DNA of 15,633 bases from an uncultured Clostridia bacterium (GCA_934645275.1 CAKUDW010000021.1:1-15633); one strand, 5' to 3'. Shown: positions 7,716 to 14,910, numbered from the stretch's first letter. The notes: generated by a model from the letters alone, not told the origin. Made by a program: numbers and translations.

Positions 7716-7812
7716 CAAAAACGCACCGGAGACTCCACGAAGCGGAGACCCCGGCAGCACGGTGCTGGCTGCCTTGCTGCGCACGGGTTGGCCGCGCCTC
7801 CACAGGAGTCGC
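7716..7812 (-). ncRNA. Candidate structured small RNA (partly SRP-RNA-like)
   Basis: A GC-rich block in a non-coding gap has several nested inverted repeats. An outer stem is formed by GACTCC (7731-7736) and GGAGTC (7805-7810). On the minus strand GCACCG (7765-7760) can pair with CGGTGC (7728-7723) just before TTTTT (7721-7717), which would make a terminator. The minus strand also reads GCAGCAAGGCAG and then GTGCTGCCGGGG, close to the 3' arm of bacterial signal recognition particle RNA, but the hallmark apical segment with the GGAA loop is not there. It may be a diverged RNA, an unrelated small RNA, or only a complex attenuator-like structure. A minus-strand promoter is weak (TTGGAA 7851-7846, CATTAT 7826-7821, 19 bp). 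Confidence 0.3.
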
Positions 7813-7931
7813 GACTGCTATAATGGCGTTTTGCGGGCCGGTGGATTCCAAAGGAATACATCGACAATTCTTTTCAGCCGAAATATCACAATTTTGCTCC
7901 ATTTTCGCGCCGCTGCAACAGGCTCGGCCAG

Positions 7932-7960
7932 TTGAAACGCACAGCGAAAAAGGGTATAAT
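7932..7960 (+). promoter_or_regulatory. Promoter of the LCP gene
   Basis: TTGAAA (7932-7937) and TATAAT (7955-7960) are separated by exactly 17 bp, an almost consensus sigma-A promoter. Transcription should start near 7967, giving a leader of about 49 nt. It accounts for the last part of the 360-bp gap 7656-8015; the rest holds the terminator at 7673 and the structured block at 7716. The short stretch 7813-7931 shows nothing else except a lone TATAAT at 7819-7824 without a -35. Confidence 0.85.
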
Positions 7961-8015
7961 ACCTTTGTCTATTTATATGTAGATTTATTTTGCCACACGA
8001 AAGGAAGGTTGCCTC

Positions 8016-9404
8016 TTGCCTGAATATTATTCCTCCGGCCGCGATCCGCGCCGGAATTATGACAATGGCCGCGTGCGCGAAGGCATTTCCCGCGATTCAT
8101 CCGGCGGACCTCGCCCCGGCGTTTCCCGTCCGCAAGGCGCTCGCCCGCAGGGCGCGCACCCGCAAAACCGTCGTCCTCAGGGCGCGCGTCCGTCTGGTCA
8201 GCGCCCGCCACAGGGGCGCCGTCCTGCGCCGCGCAGGCGCAAAAAGCGCGTCAACCCGCTGATGATCGGCGTGGCAGTGCTGATCGTAATCGCTGTAGTC
8301 GTGCTAATCGTAGTGCTCAGCGGTAATCGCGGCGCCGACCAGGGCACGCAGCAGGTGCAGAACACGCCCATCGCCGTGGATGTAACTCAGGTTCAGAATG
8401 CCGATACCGGCACGCTGGATGGCGATTTTGCCGGCAGCAGCGACGTTTCGGCACAGGATACCACCGTTGCAAGCGACGCCGCTTCGCTGGCGGACGCGCT
8501 GGCCGGTGAGGACAATCAGGTACAGGCGCTGGCCGCGGAGGATCGCATAAACGTTCAGGATCTGAATGTGAATACCTCGCTGCCGGACACTTGGCTGAAC
8601 ATACTGCTGCTGGGCTCGGATGAACGCCAGGTAAACGAAGCTTCGCGCACCGATGCAATGATTATCTGCTCCATCAACCGTGAAACCGGCGCAGTCAAGC
8701 TCACCTCCATCATGCGCGATACGGCCATTGAGGTGACGGATGCGGGCAAATATAACGGCACTTACCGCATCAATGCTGCAAACTTCTTCGGCGGCCCCGA
8801 ATACGCGATGAAAGTTGTGAACCAATATCTGGATATGAACATTCAGAACTACGTCATCGTAAACTTTTTCGGTTTCCAGAAGATCGCGCAGGCGCTGGGC
8901 GGCATCGAAGTAAACATCACCGAAGCCGAAATGAACGAAATCAACAAGAAGGCCGTTTCTCAAGCGTGGATCGGCTACAATGCCGGCGTGGATGAATCCG
9001 ACCAGATCAACGAATACCTGACCACATACGGCGAAAACACGCATCTTAATGGCCGCCAGACGCTGGCCTATGCCCGCGTGCGCTATGTGGACAACGACTT
9101 CGCCCGCACCGAACGCCAGCGCACCGTAATTCAAAAGCTGACGGAAAAGCTGCGCGGCAAGTCCGCCACGGAAATCGCCGCGCTGGCGGTGAACCTTATC
9201 AGCAACGTTTCCACCAATATGGATCTGAACACCATTATCGAAATCGCCGTAAAGGTGCTTTCCAGCGGCGTGACGAACATGGAAACCCTGCGCTTGCCCT
9301 CCAATGGCACCTATACTGAGGAGCGCCGCGGTGATAAGGACATGTTCTTTGATATTGACTGGAAAACCAACGCACTGAATCTGTATAACTTCATTTATGA
9401 ATAA
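8016..9404 (+). CDS. LCP (LytR-CpsA-Psr) family cell-wall glycopolymer ligase
   Basis: This 462-residue membrane enzyme belongs to the family that moves teichoic-acid-like or capsular glycopolymers from their lipid carrier onto peptidoglycan outside the cell. The start is TTG, placed by AAGGAAGG (8001-8008, 7 nt away). The cytoplasmic tail (1-80) is unusually long and rich in Arg, Pro, Gly and Gln, with repeats of RPQGA. One membrane helix follows (about 81-102), then an acidic, low-complexity stalk (about 103-190), then the LCP domain: ILLLGSDER (196-204), RTDAMI (211-216), SIMRDT (231-236), INAANFFGG, NYVIVNFFGF, LGGIEV, and HLNGRQTLAYARVR..DNDFARTERQR (343-369). The Asp and Arg residues that bind lipid pyrophosphate are kept. 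It has its own promoter and terminator. Nearby Wzm/Wzt and AlgX-like genes suggest it acts on a surface polysaccharide. Confidence 0.93.
   Translation: MPEYYSSGRDPRRNYDNGRVREGISRDSSGGPRPGVSRPQGARPQGAHPQNRRPQGARPSGQRPPQGRRPAPRRRKKRVNPLMIGVAVLIVIAVVVLIVVLSGNRGADQGTQQVQNTPIAVDVTQVQNADTGTLDGDFAGSSDVSAQDTTVASDAASLADALAGEDNQVQALAAEDRINVQDLNVNTSLPDTWLNILLLGSDERQVNEASRTDAMIICSINRETGAVKLTSIMRDTAIEVTDAGKYNGTYRINAANFFGGPEYAMKVVNQYLDMNIQNYVIVNFFGFQKIAQALGGIEVNITEAEMNEINKKAVSQAWIGYNAGVDESDQINEYLTTYGENTHLNGRQTLAYARVRYVDNDFARTERQRTVIQKLTEKLRGKSATEIAALAVNLISNVSTNMDLNTIIEIAVKVLSSGVTNMETLRLPSNGTYTEERRGDKDMFFDIDWKTNALNLYNFIYE
8127..8220 (+). repeat. In-gene tandem repeats coding for RPQGA units
   Basis: Imperfect 15-bp units of the form CGNCCNCARGGCGC encode RPQGA, RPQGA, HPQNR, RPQGA, RPSGQ and RPPQG in the cytoplasmic tail of the LCP protein. 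Copy number of such units can vary between strains. Confidence 0.7.
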
Positions 9405-9413
9405 ATAATTGTG

Positions 9414-9448
9414 TAGGCGTCTCCTTTCAGGAGACGCCTATCTTAAAA
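9414..9448 (+). terminator. Terminator of the LCP gene
   Basis: A perfect 12-bp stem, TAGGCGTCTCCT (9414-9425) and AGGAGACGCCTA (9429-9440), has a 3-nt loop. It lies 9 nt after the LCP stop. The following tail, TCTTAAAA, is only modestly T-rich. Confidence 0.8.
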
Positions 9449-9501
9449 GAATAACAAAGAGAACAGCCGTCCACGATCCAATCGACCATGGACGGCTGTT
9501 C
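9441..9501 (-). terminator. Terminator of the AlgX-like gene
   Basis: A perfect 13-bp stem, GAACAGCCGTCCA (9461-9473) with TGGACGGCTGTTC (9489-9501), has a 15-nt loop. Read on the minus strand it is followed by the T-rich tail TCTTTGTTATTCTTTT, so it mainly serves the convergent minus-strand gene, while it could back up the plus-strand terminator at 9414. Confidence 0.8.
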
Positions 9502-9563
9502 TGTCTGTCACCAAGAATTATAATTGCACATTCCCCCACGCGAAATTCGCGAAGCGCGCTTGA

Positions 9564-10817
9564 TTATTGGAACTCGTAAGCGTCGTCGCGCAGCATTTGC
9601 ATGCTGTATGCGCAGACTACCACATCGGGCTGCACCTGATCGATCCATTCCTTCAAGTTCAGCTCGCTGCGACGCAAATCCACAGCGGCCACATCCTGCG
9701 CCAGCAGCGACAGGAAGGAACCGATGGGCGCGCTGTATGAATCCTTCAGCAACAATATTTTAAGCGGCGCGCCGTCCGGGTTTTCATACAAATCGTAGTT
9801 CTCCGTAAGCCCATAATCGAAATAGGCCTTAATATTGTAGCTCTTGCCGTCGTCCTTTTCCAGATACTTCCAGCGAATAACGCTGTCGCGGAATGGGCCG
9901 GTAATATCGGTGATGTCACCCAGATAGTTGGTATAGCGGTGGATGCTGGTTTCATACTTCGGCCAATAGACGGTGATATCATCCGGGTCGATATTGGCCG
10001 TGCCGATGCGCTGGCCATACTTGCCCAGGAACAGCTTCGGATAAAACTCCGTTTCAAAATTGTCGATATCCAGCAAACTCGCATCCATTTCCGAGCCAGT
10101 CGCTTCATTGATTCTGTTTGCAATTGCCTGAGCCATAATGATGGCCGCGCGCGTGGACCAATGCTGGTCGGTATACATCAGATAATCAGCCAGCGGCAGC
10201 CCGCTTTCGGGCAATACCTTGCGGCTGTCAATCATATCAATGCCCGCCGCGTCCAGGCGAGAGGTGATGTCCTCAGCGATTTCATCCGAATAATCCAGCA
10301 CATCATAGCCTGCCGGCATCTGATCCGCCGAATAGATGGTGGGATGCTCATAGACGAACAGGAAGGGGCGCTCCCCCGCCGCGGCCTGCATATCCATTAT
10401 GTTCTGCGCGGCGCTCTCCATGGACACGAAATTCTGCAAATCATACAAATGCCCCGAATTAAGCGTGAGCATCTGCTGCGCACCGGTGGTAATCATCCGC
10501 TTGCCCAGCGCGTACTGAAACGACGAATTGAGGTGGCCCAGTTCATCCGCCATATATACGTTTCCGGCAATAAAGTCGTCCAGCGAGCGCACGCGCGCAG
10601 CCAGGCGGCTCCAAGCCGACGCGGACTCAAAGTCCGGCTGATAGGCTTCGAGCTTCGTTTCATCCGTAAGCGATACCTTCACGCCATGGCGATTGAACCA
10701 GGCGGTAGTGAAGCCGAAGAAGAATATCGCGGCGATAAAGAGCACGCTCAGCACCACATCAATGCGAAACTGCAGCTTATTCGGCGCGGGCGCACCAGTC
10801 TTTTCAGGCATTTTCAT
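9564..10817 (-). CDS. AlgX/AlgJ-like SGNH-type protein, probable glycan O-acetylation factor
   Basis: This 417-residue protein has a single N-terminal membrane anchor (about 20-40) and an extracellular domain. The catalytic pattern of the AlgX/AlgJ (DHHW) family of SGNH-like acetyltransferases is visible: D217-Q-H219-W220 in MYTDQHWSTRAA supplies the Asp and His, and S360 in LLLKDSYSAP supplies the nucleophile. VNARG-like oxyanion features are not obvious. In alginate and cellulose systems such proteins add acetyl groups to an exported polysaccharide, receiving them from a membrane MBOAT protein; no MBOAT gene is in the window. The gene is convergent with the LCP gene and divergent from the Wzm/Wzt exporter genes, so the same surface polymer is a natural substrate. 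The start at 10817 follows GAGGA (10833-10829). The family call is from motifs; the acetyl chemistry is inferred. Confidence 0.8.
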   Translation of the reverse strand: MKMPEKTGAPAPNKLQFRIDVVLSVLFIAAIFFFGFTTAWFNRHGVKVSLTDETKLEAYQPDFESASAWSRLAARVRSLDDFIAGNVYMADELGHLNSSFQYALGKRMITTGAQQMLTLNSGHLYDLQNFVSMESAAQNIMDMQAAAGERPFLFVYEHPTIYSADQMPAGYDVLDYSDEIAEDITSRLDAAGIDMIDSRKVLPESGLPLADYLMYTDQHWSTRAAIIMAQAIANRINEATGSEMDASLLDIDNFETEFYPKLFLGKYGQRIGTANIDPDDITVYWPKYETSIHRYTNYLGDITDITGPFRDSVIRWKYLEKDDGKSYNIKAYFDYGLTENYDLYENPDGAPLKILLLKDSYSAPIGSFLSLLAQDVAAVDLRRSELNLKEWIDQVQPDVVVCAYSMQMLRDDAYEFQ

Positions 10818-10866
10818 GGTAAATAATATCCTCGCACGTTTACAAAATACATATTTTCACATTTTT

Positions 10867-10895
10867 ATTATAGCAGATTTTGCGCCGCGCTGCAA
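10867..10895 (-). promoter_or_regulatory. Promoter of the AlgX-like gene
   Basis: TTGCAG (10895-10890) and TATAAT (10872-10867) are separated by 17 bp, with a TGC extended -10 just before the hexamer. It gives a leader of about 40 nt. It is back to back with the exporter promoter at 10912-10940. Confidence 0.8.
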
Positions 10896-10911
10896 GTTGC
10901 GCTCCGCCCAC

Positions 10912-10940
10912 TTGAAACTTTCGTTTCCGCGTGATACAAT
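10912..10940 (+). promoter_or_regulatory. Promoter of the Wzm/Wzt exporter operon
   Basis: TTGAAA (10912-10917) and TACAAT (10935-10940) are separated by 17 bp, with TGA extending the -10. Transcription should start near 10947, giving a long leader of about 136 nt. In that leader a GCTGC-GCAGC stem (11051-11066) ends one base before the ribosome binding site GGAGGAGG (11068-11075). Confidence 0.8.
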
Positions 10941-11082
10941 AGCATGAGGGAAATGTCGAATTATTTTCCGAGTCGGTGAAAATTTAAAAACATCGCGCCG
11001 ACAACTCAAAAACCTGAATGTTTGTGAACTTTCACAGCATTTTTGAAAACGCTGCCGCTGAGCAGCCGGAGGAGGCCGTTTC

Positions 11083-11961
11083 ATGGATAAGCCGCACGCC
11101 GGAAACTACTGGACGACGCGCATCCGACCCAAAACTGGATGGTTTGATATTGATTTCAAGGATCTTTGGCACTACCGCGATCTGGTATGGATGCTGGTCA
11201 AGCGCGATTTCACGCTGCTGTACAAGCAAACCATACTGGGCCCGGCCTGGGTGGTCATTCAACCGCTGCTGACCACACTGATTTTCACCGTGATTTTCGG
11301 CAATGTGGCCGGACTGCCCACGGATGGACTGCCAAAGTTCATGTTCTACATGGGCGGCAACATCGCCTGGCAGTATTTCGCCAGCTGCCTGGACATCACC
11401 TCCAAAACCTTTGTGGATAAGGAAAACCGCAAGATATTCAGCAAGGTCTACTTCCCGCGGCTATGCATGCCGCTCTCCACGGTAGTTTCCCAGCTGATCA
11501 ATTTCTTCGTGCAGTTTATACTGTTCATCGGCTTCGTTATCTACTATGCTGCACGGCCGGGCAGTGCGGTAAACCCAAATTGGAAACTGATCTTGCTGAC
11601 GCCGTTGATGCTGGCGCAGCTGGGTATGCTGGGCCTGGGGTTTGGCATACTGGTATCCTCCATGACCACGAAATACCGCGATTTGTCGCTGCTGGTATCT
11701 TTCGGTGTACATTTGTGGATGTACGCCACGCCTGTGGCCTATCCCGCGTCGCTAATTGCCGAAAAGGCGCCGCAGTTGCTGAAATACTACATGCTCAATC
11801 CCATGACGCCGCTGATTGAGCTGTTCAGGAGCGCATATCTGGGCTCCACATGTTACTACCTCAACTACTACTGGTTCTCCATCGCCGTAACGCTGATTAT
11901 ATTCATGCTGGGCGTAATCGCATTTTCACATGTGGAAAAAACCTTCATGGACACCGTATGA
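11083..11961 (+). CDS. wzm: Polysaccharide ABC exporter, permease (Wzm/TagG type)
   Basis: This 292-residue ABC-2 type membrane protein is half of an exporter that moves lipid-linked polysaccharide or teichoic acid to the outer face of the membrane. The family signature at the start of the membrane part, VKRDFTLLYKQTILGPAWVV (39-58), is followed by about six membrane helices (roughly 60-75, 90-105, 130-155, 168-192, 203-222, 264-283). Typical short motifs are TTKYRDLS (195-202), MYATPVAYP (213-221), LNPMTPLIELFR (238-249) and a C-terminal VEKTFMDTV. GGAGGAGG (11068-11075) sets the start. The ATPase gene follows after 18 nt. Wzm and TagG cannot be told apart by sequence alone here. Confidence 0.93.
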   Translation: MDKPHAGNYWTTRIRPKTGWFDIDFKDLWHYRDLVWMLVKRDFTLLYKQTILGPAWVVIQPLLTTLIFTVIFGNVAGLPTDGLPKFMFYMGGNIAWQYFASCLDITSKTFVDKENRKIFSKVYFPRLCMPLSTVVSQLINFFVQFILFIGFVIYYAARPGSAVNPNWKLILLTPLMLAQLGMLGLGFGILVSSMTTKYRDLSLLVSFGVHLWMYATPVAYPASLIAEKAPQLLKYYMLNPMTPLIELFRSAYLGSTCYYLNYYWFSIAVTLIIFMLGVIAFSHVEKTFMDTV

Positions 11962-11979
11962 CGCGGAGGAGACGCACAA

Positions 11980-13260
11980 ATGGCAGAAAGATTACTGGAA
12001 ATTGAAAATGTATCCAAACAGTACCGCCTGGGCATGATCGGCGGCGGCCTGCTCTACCGCGACATCAACAGCTGGATCGCGCGCAAACTTGGCCGCGAGG
12101 ATCCCAACCGCAAAATCGGCACAAATACCAGCCACGACGGTGAGACCTTTCTGGCGCTGGACGGCATCAACTTCAACGTTGACCGCGGCGACGCACTGGC
12201 GCTGGTAGGCCGCAACGGCGCTGGCAAATCCACGATGCTGAAGCTGATTTCGCGCATTACCGCGCCCTCTACGGGTGAAATTCGCATCCACGGCCGCGTG
12301 GCCAGTCTGCTGGAAGTTGGCACGGGCTTTCATCCGGAATTGACGGGCCGGGAAAACATCTATCTGAACGGCTCGATTTTGGGCATGAGCCGCGCGGAAA
12401 TCTCCCGTCGGATGGACGACATCGTGGAGTTTTCTGAAATCGAGCGCTTCATCGACACGCCGGTAAAGCGCTATTCATCGGGCATGTACGTCAAATTGGG
12501 CTTCGCTGTGGCGGCCAACCTCGCGCCGGACATTCTGATCTGTGACGAGGTACTGGCCGTAGGTGACTTGGCCTTCCAGCAGAAATGCCTGAACAAGATG
12601 AGCGACGTCGCCAGCAGTGGCCGCGCCGTGCTCTACGTCAGCCACAACATGCGCACGGTATCGCAGCTGTGCAACCGCGCTTTGTTTCTGGATCACGGCA
12701 AGCTGCTCTATGATGGCGATACCGATCGGGCCATCGAGCTTTACGGCGGCGCGGGCAACCGCGACACTGAGCGCGACCTGAACAGCATGACCCGTCCGCG
12801 CGACCGCGGCGAGCGCATGCGCATGCTGAAGATGACCACGCTGAACTCGCACAACGTGGAGTTTCAGCAGGACGGTCAGTGGGAATTCAAAATTTCCTGC
12901 GTCAGCAATGTAGACGAACGCAACCTGCGCCTGCGCCTGATTCTGAAGAACAATGTGGCCGTACCCATCGCCATGACGCACACGCTGCCCTTCGACGTAA
13001 AGGCTGGAGAAAAGTTCACGCTGCGCGTAATCTTCCCATTGAGCGGCATCGCGCCGGGCGAATACATGGTGAAGCTTTCGCTGATTTCCGACCGCATGGG
13101 CGGCGGCAGCAACTATTTCGACACCATCGAGGATATCGGCCAGTTCGTCGTAATCGACGATCCTCAGGTGAACGAGGGTTTCACCTGGGTAGAGCGCCTT
13201 TGGGGCAATACGCGGCTGGAAATGCTGGAAATGGAGCGCGTCGAAAATGACGATGAATGA
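11980..13260 (+). CDS. wzt: Polysaccharide ABC exporter, ATPase with C-terminal substrate-recognition domain (Wzt type)
   Basis: This 426-residue protein energises the exporter made with the preceding permease. The ATPase domain (about 1-255) has Walker A GRNGAGKS (77-84), the signature YSSGM (165-169), Walker B ILICDE (185-190) and the H-loop SH (221-222). EVGTGFHPELTGRENIYLNG is the usual sequence of this exporter subfamily. Beyond about residue 275 there is an extra beta-rich domain of some 150 residues (for example FPLSGIAPGEYMVKLSL, WVERLWGNTRLEML), in the place where Wzt proteins carry a carbohydrate-binding domain that reads the end of the finished polymer; plain TagH/RfbE-type ATPases are shorter. 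GGAGGAG lies 8 nt before the ATG. The stop codon overlaps the start of pncC by 14 nt. No polymer-building enzymes are in view. Confidence 0.93.
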   Translation: MAERLLEIENVSKQYRLGMIGGGLLYRDINSWIARKLGREDPNRKIGTNTSHDGETFLALDGINFNVDRGDALALVGRNGAGKSTMLKLISRITAPSTGEIRIHGRVASLLEVGTGFHPELTGRENIYLNGSILGMSRAEISRRMDDIVEFSEIERFIDTPVKRYSSGMYVKLGFAVAANLAPDILICDEVLAVGDLAFQQKCLNKMSDVASSGRAVLYVSHNMRTVSQLCNRALFLDHGKLLYDGDTDRAIELYGGAGNRDTERDLNSMTRPRDRGERMRMLKMTTLNSHNVEFQQDGQWEFKISCVSNVDERNLRLRLILKNNVAVPIAMTHTLPFDVKAGEKFTLRVIFPLSGIAPGEYMVKLSLISDRMGGGSNYFDTIEDIGQFVVIDDPQVNEGFTWVERLWGNTRLEMLEMERVENDDE

Positions 13261-13744
13261 CAGTGCGCGCGCATTCGCGCTGCTGAAAGCGCACGGCGAA
13301 CATGTCTGCTTTGCCGAAAGCCTGACCGGCGGCCTGATTGCCGCCACGTTCATTGAAAACCCCGGTGCGAGCTGCGCCGTCAACGAGAGCTACGTCACCT
13401 ACGCGCCGGAAGCAAAGATGCGCATTCTGGGCGTTGCGCGCGAAACGGTAGAAACCGTAGGTGTGGTCAGCGCGGACTGCGCGCGGCAGATGGCCGCGGG
13501 CGCACGCCGAATCAGCGGCGCGGACTGGGGCGTATCTGCCACAGGCCTAGCGGGCCCCGACGGCGGAACAGCTGAAACGCCGGTAGGTACAGTATTTATC
13601 GGCGTGGCGGGTCCCACGGGTACGCGCGCCTTCGAATTCCACTTCGAAGCCATGAGCCGCAGCGAGGTGCGCTATGCCGCCGTGAACGCGGCGTTTGAAA
13701 AGCTGATTGATTGCCTGAACGCCTATGAAAAACACGAAGCTTAA
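13247..13744 (+). CDS. pncC: Nicotinamide-nucleotide amidase (CinA C-terminal domain type)
   Basis: This 165-residue cytoplasmic enzyme deamidates nicotinamide mononucleotide (NMN) to nicotinic acid mononucleotide, recycling the pyridine ring into NAD. Family motifs are AESLTGG (23-29), NESYVTYAPEAKMRILGV (46-63), and ATGLAGPDGGTAETPVGTVFIGVA (98-121). It is the stand-alone form, the same length as E. coli PncC (165), without the N-terminal CinA molybdopterin-like domain. It overlaps wzt by 14 nt at the front and the first chrA by 20 nt at the back. A second in-frame ATG at 13253 is possible; GGAG at 13233-13236 favours 13247. No link between this enzyme and glycan export is known to me, so the pairing may be only a shared transcript. 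Confidence 0.93.
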   Translation: MTMNDSARAFALLKAHGEHVCFAESLTGGLIAATFIENPGASCAVNESYVTYAPEAKMRILGVARETVETVGVVSADCARQMAAGARRISGADWGVSATGLAGPDGGTAETPVGTVFIGVAGPTGTRAFEFHFEAMSRSEVRYAAVNAAFEKLIDCLNAYEKHEA

Positions 13745-14288
13745 AACCTGTCTGAGCCTGTTCGGCGTATTTTTCAAAATCGGACTGTTTACCTTCGGCG
13801 GCGGCTACGCAATGATTCCGCTGATTCAACGCGAAGCCGCCGAAAAAAAGCGCTGGATTCGCGATGAGGACATGCTGGACATCGTGGCCATCGCAGAGAG
13901 CACGCCCGGCCCGATCGCCGTAAATGCCGCCACCTTCGTGGGGCGGCAGGTGGGCGGATTTGCAGGCGCAGCCTGCGCCACCTGCGGCGTGATACTGCCG
14001 TCGCTGGTCATTATATCGTTGCTGAGCCACGCAATCGACGCCTTTTCGCACCTGCGCGCAGTGAAATACGCCTTCTTTGGCGTGCGCGCTGGCGTGCTGG
14101 CGCTGATTTTGAAGGCGCTGTGGAGCATGTACTGCCAGAGCCCAAAACAGCCGATGGCCTACGCCATCGCCGCCGCAGCGCTGCTGCTGGTGGCGCTATT
14201 GAAGGTCAATGTGATGCTCGTGATCCTGTTGTGCGCAGTGACGGGGCTGATTTATTCGCTGCTGATCGAAGGGAGGCGCGAAAGATGA
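13725..14288 (+). CDS. chrA: Short-chain chromate transporter, first half (ChrA family)
   Basis: This 187-residue membrane protein is one half of a two-gene CHR-family transporter, whose long-chain relatives export chromate. The CHR motif FKIGLFTFGGGYAMIPLIQ (17-35) and ESTPGPIAVNAATFVG (58-73) are present, with about five or six helices, two near the C-terminus. It overlaps pncC by 20 nt, and its stop overlaps the start of its partner in ATGA. Short-chain CHR proteins normally occur as such pairs and work together. Substrates of many family members are untested, so chromate is a family-based label. Confidence 0.9.
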   Translation: MKNTKLKTCLSLFGVFFKIGLFTFGGGYAMIPLIQREAAEKKRWIRDEDMLDIVAIAESTPGPIAVNAATFVGRQVGGFAGAACATCGVILPSLVIISLLSHAIDAFSHLRAVKYAFFGVRAGVLALILKALWSMYCQSPKQPMAYAIAAAALLLVALLKVNVMLVILLCAVTGLIYSLLIEGRRER

Positions 14289-14851
14289 CCCTGTTGGAGC
14301 TATTCTGGGTATTCTTCCGCATCGGCCTGTTTACCTTTGGCGGCGGCTACGCGATGCTTCCGATGATTCAGGCGGAGGTCAGCGCGCGCGGGTGGATGAC
14401 GAGCGAGGCGCTGGTAAACTTCATCGCCGTCTCGGAAAGTACGCCCGGGCCCTTTGCCGTAAATATTTCTACCTATGTCGGCATGGAACGCGCCGGCATT
14501 CCCGGTGCAATATGTGCAACGCTGGGCGTAGCGCTGCCGTCGTTTATCGTAATTCTGATTGTGGCGCGCTGCTTCGAACGCTTCCGCAAAAACCGCGTGG
14601 TGGCGGGCTGCCTCTACGGCATGCGCTGCGCCGTGGTGGGACTGATCGCCTCGGCGCTGATTTCCGTAGGCGGCACGGTGTTCTTTCCCGGCGGCATTTC
14701 TGCCGCGGCGTTTTCCGGTGCGGCGCTGTGGAGTTCGTTGGCCATTTTCGCAGGCATGGTGTACCTCGCGTTTAAGAAGTGTCATCCCATCGTCATTATT
14801 CTCGTTTCCGCCGCGCTCGGCATGGGCGCGGGGTACCTGTTGGGGCTGTGA
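14285..14851 (+). CDS. chrA: Short-chain chromate transporter, second half (ChrA family)
   Basis: This 188-residue partner of the preceding gene has FRIGLFTFGGGYAMLPMIQ (11-29) and SESTPGPFAVNISTYVG (50-66) in the same places as its neighbour, showing the two come from an old duplication. The frame is open further upstream to 14120, but the start at 14285 is chosen because the protein then aligns end to end with its partner, GGGAGG (14271-14276) sits 8 nt before it, and the ATGA overlap is typical of coupled pairs. The longer version would only add the shadow of the first gene. The two halves probably sit in the membrane as a heterodimer. The operon ends here at the hairpin at 14867. Confidence 0.9.
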   Translation: MTLLELFWVFFRIGLFTFGGGYAMLPMIQAEVSARGWMTSEALVNFIAVSESTPGPFAVNISTYVGMERAGIPGAICATLGVALPSFIVILIVARCFERFRKNRVVAGCLYGMRCAVVGLIASALISVGGTVFFPGGISAAAFSGAALWSSLAIFAGMVYLAFKKCHPIVIILVSAALGMGAGYLLGL

Positions 14852-14866
14852 CCCTGCAACCACAAA

Positions 14867-14910
14867 GCAACAGCCGCATCCGTCTGGATACGGCCGTTGC
14901 CATTCATTTA
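14867..14910. terminator. Two-way terminator between chrA and the right-edge gene
   Basis: A long hairpin is built from GCAAC/GTTGC, GCCG/CGGC and ATCC/GGAT with two single mismatches and a GTCT loop (14867-14900). It lies 15 nt after the chrA stop and 17 nt from the stop of the convergent gene, so it can end transcription from both sides. Minus-strand reading is followed by TTTGTGGTTG, plus-strand by CATTCATTTA. Confidence 0.75.

Noticed and set aside
7823..8023. Small plus-strand open frame in the gap before the LCP gene
   Set aside because: It runs through the LCP promoter and ribosome site and has no ribosome site or recognisable product of its own.
8127..8220. CRISPR-like spacing of repeats
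   Set aside because: The repeats are contiguous 15-bp coding units inside the LCP gene with no spacers.
10941..11082. Possible riboswitch or leader peptide in the exporter leader
   Set aside because: Only a weak GTCGG-CCGAC stem and an 11-codon frame without a ribosome site are seen; no known riboswitch core.
12475..13383. Minus-strand open frame of 302 codons opposite wzt
   Set aside because: Antisense to the ATPase domain and its motifs; no ribosome site or family pattern.
14120..14284. Upstream extension of the second chrA gene
   Set aside because: These 55 codons read the first chrA gene in a wrong frame; the ATG at 14285 has the ribosome site and matches its partner.
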